16,526 nt of DNA from Nitrospinota bacterium (GTDB lineage Bacteria; UBA8248; JACPRG01), in NCBI GenBank assembly GCA_030740135.1, contig JASLXW010000029.1, positions 1-16,526 of the forward strand, read 5' to 3'. A program made the translations under genes and the position numbers. Numbering within the stretch: position 1 is the first letter of the stretch; every line of letters begins with the position of its first letter. The notes below the pieces were generated by a model. That model saw nothing but the letters and a program-made list of their open reading frames with translations. It did no database searches and was not told the origin of the DNA. Of this stretch, positions 1 to 6,922 are shown in pieces.

Positions 1-1122
1 GATGGCCCGGACAATGGTGGTCTTGCCGGTTCCGGGTCCGCCCGTGATGACGAGCAGCTTCTCCGACAGGGCCTTGCGCACGGCGTCCAGCTGCCGGCCG
101 GCAAACCGGATGGCGGACCGATCCTGCATCCAGTCCAGGGCGGCGTCGATCTGAATGGCGAGGGTTTTCTCCGGACTCTCCCGCAAGGTCTTCAACCGAA
201 ACGCGAGGGCCGTCTCGGCCTCGTAGAGGTCCTTCAGGAAGACCCGGCGCCCCCCCCCCTCCCCCGTCTCCCCCTCTCCCCGCATCCCGCCGAAGACTTC
301 CCGCACAATCCGGCCTTCCCCCGCAAGCCGGGGGAGGGCCGTCTTCAGGGTCTCCGGCGGGATGTCCAGATCCTTGGCGCAGCGCTCGATGAGGTCCGCC
401 TCGGGAAAGAAACAATGCCCCTCGTCCCTGATCTCCTGTAACAAGTGGATGATCCCCGCTTCCGCGCGCACGTCGCTGTGCGGGTCGAACCCCAGCTTGA
501 AGGCGATGTTGTCCGCGGTCCGGAACCCCATTCCGGAGATGTCCCGGGCGAGGAGGAAGGGATTGTTCTTCACGACGTCGAGGGAGGCGGGGCCGTAGGC
601 CTTGAAGATCCGCGCGCCATAGGCCGAGGAAACCCCGTGTCCCTGAAGAAAGATCATGACGTCCCGGATGGCCCGCTGCGCTTTCCAGGCGTCCCGGATC
701 CACCGGGCCCGCTTCGGGCCGATCCCCTCCACCCGCTGAAGGCGGCTGTCGTCCTCCTCCAAAACCTCCAGCGTCTCGGCCCCGAACGCGTCCACCAGCC
801 GGCCGGCCATCTTCGGGCCGATCCCCTTGATCATGCCCGAGCCGAGGTAGCGCCGGATGCCCAGCTCGGTGGAGGGGACAACGGTCTCGAACCGTTCCAC
901 CTCGAACTGCCGGCCGAACTTCTTGTTCTGAACCCACCGGCCCCGGACCCGCAGGGTTTCCCCGATCTGGACGCCCGGCATCGTTCCAACCACGGTGACG
1001 GGGACGCCACCGCCCGGGGCCTGAATCTGGGCGACCATCCAGCCGGAATCCTCGTTGGCGTAGGTGATCCGGTCGAGGACCCCTTCCATCGATTCCGATT
1101 CGGTCTGCTGGAAAAGGTCCAA
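1..1122 (-). CDS. recD2: RecD2-type ATP-dependent DNA helicase, N-terminal part (cut by window edge)
   Basis: Superfamily 1B 5'-3' DNA helicase of the RecD2/YrrC type, which acts in DNA repair without RecBC. The 374 visible residues show the usual order: an N-terminal domain beginning 'EGVLDRITYANEDSGW' (about residues 13-28), helix-hairpin-helix motifs around GIGPKMAG (100-107) and GIGPKRAR (133-140), a further HhH-like stretch at 161-177, and then the helicase core with Walker A GGPGTGKTT at 361-369. The rest of the helicase lies beyond base 1. I chose the TTG start at 1122 because GGAGG lies nine bases upstream on the coding strand and an in-frame TGA at 1161-1159 closes the frame; ATG at 1089 is the alternative. 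Residues 281-293 are a Gly/Glu/Arg-rich linker encoded by a homopolymer tract. It is divergent from glgC. Family assignment is secure; the exact start is less so. Confidence 0.9.
   Translation of the reverse strand, partial: MDLFQQTESESMEGVLDRITYANEDSGWMVAQIQAPGGGVPVTVVGTMPGVQIGETLRVRGRWVQNKKFGRQFEVERFETVVPSTELGIRRYLGSGMIKGIGPKMAGRLVDAFGAETLEVLEEDDSRLQRVEGIGPKRARWIRDAWKAQRAIRDVMIFLQGHGVSSAYGARIFKAYGPASLDVVKNNPFLLARDISGMGFRTADNIAFKLGFDPHSDVRAEAGIIHLLQEIRDEGHCFFPEADLIERCAKDLDIPPETLKTALPRLAGEGRIVREVFGGMRGEGETGEGGGRRVFLKDLYEAETALAFRLKTLRESPEKTLAIQIDAALDWMQDRSAIRFAGRQLDAVRKALSEKLLVITGGPGTGKTTIVRAI
250..285 (-). repeat. G-rich low-complexity tract in the recD2 coding strand
   Basis: The plus strand has a run of ten C (250-259) followed by more C-runs. 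The coding strand therefore carries four or more G-runs of four to ten bases in about 36 nt, which could form a G-quadruplex. It encodes a Gly/Glu linker between the HhH region and the helicase core. A length change of one base would shift the frame ahead of Walker A. Confidence 0.6.
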
Positions 1123-1328
1123 CCGCGTCAGCCTCCGCGCATCGGGATGATCGGGATGTCATGCCGACTTCAGGCGCCGCCCTATTCTATCCCTGTTCCC
1201 CAACAATCGGCATCCCGCCGGGCTTTGATTGGAAACCGGGCCGGGCGGCAAGCAGGCCGACCCCCGCGACGGCCGCAACGCCGCTTACCCTGGACGGACC
1301 CGACCGGGTGCATTACCCTGTAGGGGTT
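1123..1328. promoter_or_regulatory. Divergent intergenic region recD2 / glgC
   Basis: About 206 bases separate the divergent recD2 and glgC starts, so both promoters should lie here. A 9-bp unit ATCGGGATG is tandemly repeated at 1141-1158. The only AT-rich island is CTATTCTAT at 1182-1190; read on the minus strand it gives TAGAAT, a plausible -10 for recD2, but I see no good -35 at the right distance. No convincing promoter for glgC is visible. Confidence 0.3.
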
Positions 1329-2570
1329 ATGCCGAGCGTCCTGGCCATCATCATGGGCGGGGGGCGGGGGTCCCGCCTCTATCCGCTCACCCAAGTCCGG
1401 AGCAAGCCCGCCGTGCCGCTGGGCGGCATGTACCGCCTGATCGATGTCCCCATCAGCAACTGCCTCAACTCGGGCATCCGCTCGGTCTACATCCTGACGC
1501 AGTTCCAATCCGCCTCCCTCAACAGCCACGTTGCCCGGACGTACCGGTTCGATCCCTTCGCGCCGGGATACGTCGAGGTCCTCGCGGCCGAGCAGACCGA
1601 GGAAAACCAGGAGTGGTACCAGGGCACGGCCGACGCCATCCGGCAGCACCTTCACCGTTTCTTGGACTCGGACCATGACCACTACCTCATCCTCTCCGGG
1701 GACCACCTCTACCGGATGGATTACCGCGACATGATCCGCCCCCACGCGCGGAAGAAGGCGGACCTGACGGTGGCCGTCCAGCCCGTGACCCTGGAGGCCG
1801 CGAAGGATTACGGCGTCATGCGCCTCGCGCCGGACAGGCGGGTGGTCGGGTTCGTGGAAAAGCCCGATGATCCGGCCGTGCTGGAAACCCTCCGGGTCCG
1901 GGAAGACGACCCCCTGGTCCGGGGGCTTCGGGACAAGACCCGGCTGTATCCGGGCTCGATGGGGATTTACCTCTTCACGAAGGAGGCCCTTGGGCGGGCC
2001 CTTTCCGGAACGCGGGAAGTGGACTTCGGCAAGCACGTCATCCCGGGCGTCCTGTCGTCCATGCGCGTCATGAGCCATCCGTTCAAGTCGTATTGGGAGG
2101 ATATCGGAACCATCCGGACCTTTTACGAGGCGAACCTTCGCCTCGCCGGATCCGATCCGCCCTTTTGGTTCTACCAGCCGGGTTCGCCGATCTATACGCG
2201 CCCGCGCTTTCTGCCGCCAGCCCGATTGAGCGATTGCCGGGTCTCCGATTCTCTTATCACCGATGGCTGCATCGTCGAGGGCGCGGAGATCCAGCGGTCA
2301 ATCCTGGGCATCCGCAGCCACGTCAGGAACGGGAGCCGGATCATCCGCTCCATCGTCATGGGGCGCGAGTCGTTTCAGAGGCCGGCGACCATCGGCCGAA
2401 ACTGCCACATCGAAGAGGCCATCCTGGACGTGAACGCCCGGATCGGCGACCGGGTGGAGATCCGCGGGGCGGAGGGGCGGCCCGATGAGGACGGCGACGG
2501 TTACGCAATCCGCGAGGGGGTTGTCGTGGTCTCCAAAAACTCCGTGATTCCCGCGGGGACGAGAATCTGA
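1329..2570 (+). CDS. glgC: Glucose-1-phosphate adenylyltransferase (ADP-glucose pyrophosphorylase)
   Basis: Makes ADP-glucose from ATP and glucose-1-phosphate, the first committed step of bacterial glycogen synthesis in the cytoplasm. From the ATG at 1329 the protein is 413 residues, a normal GlgC length. The N-terminal nucleotidyltransferase domain has GGGRGSRLYPLT from residue 10 and KPAVP at 26-30, followed by GTADAIRQ, the SGDHLYRMDY segment and FVEKP. The C-terminal third has hexapeptide-type repeats expected of the left-handed beta-helix. The frame stays open upstream to 1161, but the family N-terminus begins at 1329, just after a short AGGGG. No glycogen synthase or branching enzyme lies nearby. 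The TGA shares one base with the lipB ATG, so the two are probably co-transcribed and translationally coupled. Confidence 0.93.
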   Translation: MPSVLAIIMGGGRGSRLYPLTQVRSKPAVPLGGMYRLIDVPISNCLNSGIRSVYILTQFQSASLNSHVARTYRFDPFAPGYVEVLAAEQTEENQEWYQGTADAIRQHLHRFLDSDHDHYLILSGDHLYRMDYRDMIRPHARKKADLTVAVQPVTLEAAKDYGVMRLAPDRRVVGFVEKPDDPAVLETLRVREDDPLVRGLRDKTRLYPGSMGIYLFTKEALGRALSGTREVDFGKHVIPGVLSSMRVMSHPFKSYWEDIGTIRTFYEANLRLAGSDPPFWFYQPGSPIYTRPRFLPPARLSDCRVSDSLITDGCIVEGAEIQRSILGIRSHVRNGSRIIRSIVMGRESFQRPATIGRNCHIEEAILDVNARIGDRVEIRGAEGRPDEDGDGYAIREGVVVVSKNSVIPAGTRI

Positions 2571-3289
2571 TGGGCGCAGGCGAGCGGACACTCCTTTGGA
2601 AGATGCTGGGGCGGGTCGATTACGAGCCGGCCCTGGCCTTGCAGGAGCGCCTGCGGGCGCGCCGCACCGCGGGAGAGACGGCGGACACCCTCCTGCTTCT
2701 GGAGCATCCCCCCGTGTTGACCCTCGGACGCGGCGCCGACGCGGCCAACGTTCTGGCGTCCGAGGATTCGCTTCGCGCCCTGGGCATCCGCGTCCACCGG
2801 ATCGGCCGGGGCGGGGACGTCACCTATCACGGGCCGGGACAGTTGGTGGGCTATCCTATCCTGGACCTCCGGGAGCGGGGCCGCGACGTTCACCAATATC
2901 TGCGCGACCTGGAAGAGGTGTTCATCCGGTGGCTGGCCCGGCGGGGGGGGGGGGGGGGGATACCGCCCGCCCCGGCCCCGGGGGCCGCCGGGGTGTGGGT
3001 GGGCGGCAAGAAGATCACGGCCATCGGCGTCGGGGTCCGCCGGTGGGTGACCCTTCACGGGTTCGCCTTCAACGTCAATCCGGACCTGTCGCGTTTCGAC
3101 CTCATCCGGCCCTGCGGATTCGAGGCCGAGCGCGTGACCTCCCTCGGGCGGTTGACGGCGGCGGGAAGTCCCCCGCCGTCCCTCGAACGACTGGCCGGGG
3201 AGATTATCGAAGTCTTCGCCGAGGTGTTCGGCATGGAGCCGGTCCAGGCTGAAGAAGCGGACTGGGCTGTCCGAAGCGCCGCCAGTTGA
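2570..3289 (+). CDS. lipB: Octanoyl-[acyl-carrier-protein]:protein N-octanoyltransferase LipB
   Basis: Transfers octanoyl groups from acyl carrier protein to lipoyl domains of 2-oxoacid dehydrogenases and GcvH, the first step of endogenous lipoate assembly. The 239-residue protein has the family signature RGGDVTYHGPGQ with GYPI (about 80-97), the catalytic lysine in GGKKITAIG (Lys148) and the catalytic cysteine in RPCGF (Cys182). The start overlaps the glgC stop as TGATG. A 17-base G run (2943-2959) encodes Arg-Gly5 at residues 125-130, in a Gly/Pro/Ala-rich loop before the catalytic residues. A one-base slip there would destroy the enzyme. LipA is not in the window. Family call is secure. 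Confidence 0.93.
   Translation: MGAGERTLLWKMLGRVDYEPALALQERLRARRTAGETADTLLLLEHPPVLTLGRGADAANVLASEDSLRALGIRVHRIGRGGDVTYHGPGQLVGYPILDLRERGRDVHQYLRDLEEVFIRWLARRGGGGGIPPAPAPGAAGVWVGGKKITAIGVGVRRWVTLHGFAFNVNPDLSRFDLIRPCGFEAERVTSLGRLTAAGSPPPSLERLAGEIIEVFAEVFGMEPVQAEEADWAVRSAAS
2943..2959 (+). repeat. 17-base G homopolymer inside lipB
   Basis: An uninterrupted run of 17 G, flanked by GC on the left and ATA on the right. It reads as the end of an Arg codon and five Gly codons. The current length keeps lipB open. Runs this long are prone to polymerase slippage and also to sequencing and assembly error. Confidence 0.95.
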
Positions 3290-3312
3290 GCTTGCGAAGC
3301 GCGAACCGAAGA

Positions 3313-3329
3313 GTCCGGGGGGTCCGGAC
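3313..3329. other. Hairpin between lipB and exbB-like gene
   Basis: GTCCGG (3313-3318) and CCGGAC (3324-3329) form a 6-bp stem with a 5-base loop, about 25 bases after the lipB stop. No T-run follows, so it is not a clear intrinsic terminator. It could be an mRNA structure between operon genes. Confidence 0.3.
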
Positions 3330-3392
3330 GGGAGGCGTCCTCTCCCGGGTCCGGCCCGGAAGAATGGCTGAGAAAGGCGGAGTGGAAAATCA

Positions 3393-4286
3393 ATGATCCG
3401 GTCCTTATGGCGGCGTGAGCATGAAGGGAAAATTCAATCCGTCGGGCTTGCCCGCTGGATCCTGATCGGCGGAATCGCGGTGGGCGTCCTGTGGGTTCTG
3501 GCCGCGGAGGCCCAGGACCCGGCGGCGATTCGCGCGCCGGCCCTCGGGATCGAGGCAGCCGACTGGCCGGGGAAAATCTGGGGACTCATCCGCCGCGGCG
3601 GGCTGGTGATGTACCCCATCATCCTGTGTTCCATCCTCGCCCTGGGGGTGTTCCTCGAGCGTTCGGTCAGCCTGCGGAAGAAGCGCATCCTCGATCAGGA
3701 CTTCATCTCGGGATTCCGGCGCCACTGGATCCGCCGGGACCTGGATCGCGCCCTGCGGCTCTGCAAGGAGCACGACATTTCGATCTCCCGCGTCCTTCGG
3801 GCCGGCCTCCTTCGCCACCGGATTTCCATCGCGGACATGGAGCGCGCCATCGAGGCCGCGGGCCAGCACGAGGTCTCCCTCCTCACGGCGAACCTTCGCA
3901 CGCTCGGCGTGGTCGCCAACCTGGCCCCCATGCTGGGCCTCCTGGGGACGGTCATCGGGATGATCAAAGCGTTTTCCGTGATCTCGCAGAGCGGCACGGA
4001 GAATCCGGGCCTGGTGGCCAGCGGGATCTCCGAGGCCCTGATGACAACGGCGGCGGGCCTCATCGTCGGGATTCCCGCCCTGGCCGCGTACCACTACTTC
4101 CGCGCCAAGATCGACCGTTACGTCTATGAAATGGAGCACATCAGCCTCGAGATCCTGGAGGGGATGAGCCGGGAGGATTTCTCGAAAGCGGACGGGGCCG
4201 CCGTGGACACCCTCCACACCGAAGCCGGCGGCGCCACCGATCCGGAGGCGCAAACCCCCGCGGAGGCCCGCGAACGTGAGGTTTGA
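3393..4286 (+). CDS. MotA/TolQ/ExbB-family proton channel protein with N-terminal signal-like segment
   Basis: ExbB/TolQ-type inner-membrane subunit that, with an ExbD/TolR partner, uses the proton-motive force to drive envelope work. The 297-residue protein has a hydrophobic N-terminal segment (about 19-39) ending in AEAQ like a signal-peptide site, then the three usual membrane helices near 68-90, 160-184 and 201-223. The family core includes the LGLLGTVIGMIKAF segment and the final SGISEALMTTAAGLIVGIPA helix. The tail (about 255-297) is acidic and Ala/Pro-rich. The start at 3393 has GGAG about ten bases upstream. It overlaps the next gene by 11 bases. No TonB, TolA, TolB or receptor gene is present, so I cannot choose between ExbB and TolQ function. 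Confidence 0.87.
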   Translation: MIRSLWRREHEGKIQSVGLARWILIGGIAVGVLWVLAAEAQDPAAIRAPALGIEAADWPGKIWGLIRRGGLVMYPIILCSILALGVFLERSVSLRKKRILDQDFISGFRRHWIRRDLDRALRLCKEHDISISRVLRAGLLRHRISIADMERAIEAAGQHEVSLLTANLRTLGVVANLAPMLGLLGTVIGMIKAFSVISQSGTENPGLVASGISEALMTTAAGLIVGIPALAAYHYFRAKIDRYVYEMEHISLEILEGMSREDFSKADGAAVDTLHTEAGGATDPEAQTPAEAREREV

Positions 4287-4680
4287 CACCCGCCCGGAAG
4301 AGGATTACAACCTTTCGCTGACCGCCCTCATCGACGTGGTCTTTCTCCTTCTGATCTTTTTCATGGTGTCCACCGCGTTCATCGATTTCAGCCGCCGGCT
4401 GGACATCCAACTCCCCGACGCCCGGGCGGGAACGAAGACCGGCGAGCGGATTCGGCAGGTTGTGGTCGAAGTCGGCCTCGAGGGCAGGATCACCCTCAAC
4501 GGGAAGACCGTCACGCTCGACGCTCTGGAATCCGGGCTGAAGGCCGCGCGCGACGCGCCCGAGCGGACGGCCGTCATCCGCGCGGACGAGCGGCTGCCCT
4601 ACGGGCTGATCGTCCGCATCCTGGGCATCTGCCGCGCCGCCGGCATCTATGACGTCAGCGTCTCCGTCAAGAAACAGTAA
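4276..4680 (+). CDS. ExbD/TolR-family biopolymer transport protein
   Basis: Partner of the ExbB-like channel. The 134-residue protein has the expected plan: a short cytoplasmic N-terminus, one membrane helix (about 15-36) with the conserved proton-carrying aspartate in TALIDVVFLLLIFF (Asp20), and a small periplasmic domain ending in a beta-rich segment. The start is GTG at 4276, nine bases after GGAGG at 4262-4266, inside the end of the upstream gene. The 11-bp overlap implies coupled expression and fixed stoichiometry. The stop is TAA at 4678-4680. Confidence 0.88.
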   Translation: MRFDTRPEEDYNLSLTALIDVVFLLLIFFMVSTAFIDFSRRLDIQLPDARAGTKTGERIRQVVVEVGLEGRITLNGKTVTLDALESGLKAARDAPERTAVIRADERLPYGLIVRILGICRAAGIYDVSVSVKKQ

Positions 4681-4686
4681 GCGGTC

Positions 4687-4703
4687 CGGACGCGCCGCGT
4701 CCG
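4687..4703. other. GC-rich hairpin just after the exbD-like stop
   Basis: CGGACGC (4687-4693) and GCGTCCG (4697-4703) form a perfect 7-bp stem with a 3-base loop, starting six bases after the stop codon. The following bases are AAATCAAAG, not a T-run, so termination is possible but not shown. Confidence 0.35.
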
Positions 4704-4789
4704 AAATCAAAGCGCGGGCCGTTTCGGCAACCTCTTCCGAATCAGCGGCGGACCCCGCTCCCTGAACTGCAAGGAGGGATTTCAACCTG

Positions 4790-5431
4790 ATGGAGTGGAC
4801 TCCGATCGACGAAAACACGACGCGGATCTTCATCATCCGCCACGGCGAAGTCGAAAACTACGACCGGGGCATCTTCAACGGCCAGATCGACGTGGACATC
4901 ACCCCCCGGGGCGTCGGGCACATGGAGCGGGCCGCCGAATTCCTGGCCCCGGCGGGGGAGAGGGGCGGGACCGGCGTCCGCCGCCTCTACTCCAGCGACC
5001 TCCTCCGGACGGTCCGGGGCGCGGCGATCATCTCCGAGCGGCTCGGGTTGAATGAAAAAGCCGAAGCCGTCCCGGGCATCCGGGAGATTCACCTGGGGGA
5101 GTGGCAGGGGCTCTCGTTCGAGGAGGTGGATGATCGCTTCCCTGGAATGCGGGAAACCCGCCACGCGGATATCGTGAACTACCGGATTCCCGGGTCCGAG
5201 ACGGTGGCCGAGCTGTCCGCCCGGGTCGTCCCGGCCGTTGAGGAGATCGCCGGACGCCACCGGGGGGAAAGCGTGGCGATTGTGGCCCACGCGGGTCCGA
5301 ACCGGATGGTCCTCTGTCATGCCCTGGGCGTCCCGCTCAAGCACATCTTCCACATCCAGCAGGACTACGGGGCGATCAACGTCCTGGATTTTTCGGCCGA
5401 AGGGGCCGTGGTTCGGCTGATGAACGGCTGA
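4790..5431 (+). CDS. Histidine phosphatase family protein (phosphoglycerate mutase-like)
   Basis: Cytoplasmic phosphatase or mutase of the branch-1 histidine phosphatase superfamily. The 213-residue sequence has the phospho-accepting histidine in IIRHGE (Arg17-His18-Gly19), SSDLLRT (68-74) with the second arginine, the acid/base glutamate in IREIHLGEWQG (Glu99), and the second catalytic histidine in VAHAGPNR (His167). The insertion pattern resembles CobC/GpmB-type members, but there are no cobalamin or glycolysis neighbours, so the substrate is unknown. AAGGAGGG at 4771-4778 lies about 12 bases before the ATG, a slightly long spacing. The 109-base gap after the ExbD-like gene may separate transcripts. 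Confidence 0.87.
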   Translation: MEWTPIDENTTRIFIIRHGEVENYDRGIFNGQIDVDITPRGVGHMERAAEFLAPAGERGGTGVRRLYSSDLLRTVRGAAIISERLGLNEKAEAVPGIREIHLGEWQGLSFEEVDDRFPGMRETRHADIVNYRIPGSETVAELSARVVPAVEEIAGRHRGESVAIVAHAGPNRMVLCHALGVPLKHIFHIQQDYGAINVLDFSAEGAVVRLMNG

Positions 5432-5516
5432 AGCCCACGAGAGATCGGCCTTATGAGAGCTCTCGGGCGAATCCTCTCACGCCGCTTTTCCGGCAAGCCG
5501 GCCCTTTCGTGACATC

Positions 5517-5546
5517 TTGACACCCGCGCGCGCTCTTCTTTAGGAT
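5517..5546 (+). promoter_or_regulatory. Sigma70-type promoter for the beta-propeller gene
   Basis: A consensus -35 TTGACA at 5517-5522 is followed after 18 bases by TAGGAT at 5541-5546 (4 of 6 to TATAAT). Transcription would start near 5553, only about 13 bases before the ATG at 5566, giving a very short leader. The -35 includes the TGA that closes the downstream gene's frame. Confidence 0.6.
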
Positions 5547-5565
5547 CGCAAGCGGTATCCAGGCG

Positions 5566-6735
5566 ATGGGGGGACGCCGGAGAGTCCTTGTGGCCGGCGC
5601 CGAGCCGGCCACACCCCCCTCCGAGGTCCGGGCGGACGGCCTGACGCCGGAGGGCGGCCCCGCCGCCGACCTGGCCTTTGTGGCCAACCGGGACTCGAAC
5701 GACGTCGCCGTCATCGACACCCGGACCCGGCAGGTCATCGGCCGCTTCTCCGTCGGCAAGTCCCCCCACATGACGGCGGTCGGCCCGGACGGGCGGTGGG
5801 TCTACACCACGGGACAGGACAACAATTCCCTGACGGTGACGCGGATCCTCGGCCTCGAGACCGTCTCGACGCTGCGGCTCGGTAAAAGCCCCGAGCACCT
5901 GGACGTCTCGCCCGACGGCCGGTTCATATACGTCGGCAACTTCGAGGGCGGAACGCGCTCCATCGTGGACGCGCGGCAAAGGCGCGAGGTCGCCCGCCTG
6001 AGCGGGTTCGCCAATCCGCACAACATCACATTTGCGAAGGACGGCGCACGGGCCTTTGTGGCCAACCTCGGCTCGGACCGGGTGAGCGTGGTGAACGTCC
6101 GGACCCGGACGCTCGCGGCTTCGCTGATTGCGGCGAGCCCGATCAGGCTGGCGAGCCTGGGGGAAAACCGGAAGGTCAACGGGATCATCAACGTCACGCT
6201 GACCCCCGACGGCCGGTTCGGATACGCCGCGCACGCCGACAGCGGCCAGGTGGCGGTCATCGACACGGCGACGAGCCGCGTGCTCAAGTACATCAAGACC
6301 GGAAAGACCCCGTGGCGGGCGTTCGCCACCCCCGACGGTCGGCGGATGCTGGTTCCGAACCTGGGCAACCGGACCGTTTCGGTCATCGACACGCGGAAGC
6401 AGGCGGTGGTTTCGGTCCTGCCCGGCCTGGACGGCGTGACAGGGATCAACCCGGCGCTCGGCGGCCGGCTGGCCTTCGCCGTCAGCCGGTCGGAGAACAA
6501 GGTGCGCGTCTACGATCTGGAGGCCGGCCGGGTCGTGAAAGACATCCCCGTGGGCCGCTCGCCCGAGACCGCCTCGACCACGCCCGACGGCCGGTTCGTG
6601 TTCGTGGCGGCCGGCGGAAAGAACGAGGTCTGGGTGCTGGACGCCAAGCGGCTATCGGTGAGCGCGGTGATCCCGAATGTGGGAAAACACCCGTGGGCGG
6701 TGGCGATCGCCGGCGGCATCAATTATTGCCATTGA
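5566..6735 (+). CDS. YVTN-family beta-propeller repeat protein
   Basis: A 389-residue protein of about seven repeats of roughly 45 residues. The blades carry the hallmark pattern of 'FVAN..S..V.VIDT.T..V...' and 'G..P......PDGR..YV', seen for example near residues 40, 85, 130, 215, 260 and 340. Such proteins form a beta-propeller and usually sit in the periplasm or on the surface, or belong to cytochrome-d1/NirF-like folds; the repeats alone give no function. No signal peptide is visible from ATG 5566 or from GTG 5590, which has an upstream GGAGAG at better spacing, and the frame closes at 5518. It is therefore either cytoplasmic or its N-terminus is misread. It has its own promoter and is probably monocistronic. 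Confidence 0.8.
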   Translation: MGGRRRVLVAGAEPATPPSEVRADGLTPEGGPAADLAFVANRDSNDVAVIDTRTRQVIGRFSVGKSPHMTAVGPDGRWVYTTGQDNNSLTVTRILGLETVSTLRLGKSPEHLDVSPDGRFIYVGNFEGGTRSIVDARQRREVARLSGFANPHNITFAKDGARAFVANLGSDRVSVVNVRTRTLAASLIAASPIRLASLGENRKVNGIINVTLTPDGRFGYAAHADSGQVAVIDTATSRVLKYIKTGKTPWRAFATPDGRRMLVPNLGNRTVSVIDTRKQAVVSVLPGLDGVTGINPALGGRLAFAVSRSENKVRVYDLEAGRVVKDIPVGRSPETASTTPDGRFVFVAAGGKNEVWVLDAKRLSVSAVIPNVGKHPWAVAIAGGINYCH

Positions 6736-6750
6736 AGCGCTTGGGCGCTT
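6735..6750. other. Hairpin at the end of the propeller gene
   Basis: AAGCGC (6735-6740) and GCGCTT (6745-6750) form a 6-bp stem with a TTGG loop, beginning at the last base of the stop codon. No T-run follows. A second bulged hairpin (GGCGC 6802-6806 with GCGCC 6812-6816) lies downstream. Either could be part of a weak terminator. The rest of 6736-6922 shows no gene. Confidence 0.3.
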
Positions 6751-6922
6751 GCACGCCGGCCAAGCTGCGAATGAGGGCGCTCGTGTTTCACCCACTTGGT
6801 CGGCGCGCGGTGCGCCAGTGAGAAATCCTGACGCCGCGCGTCTCGCTTTCAAACCGTAATTCTTCGCCGGGACCGTTGATTGTTCGTCCCCTGAAATCCT
6901 TCCCGCCTCAAGGACCGCTTCG

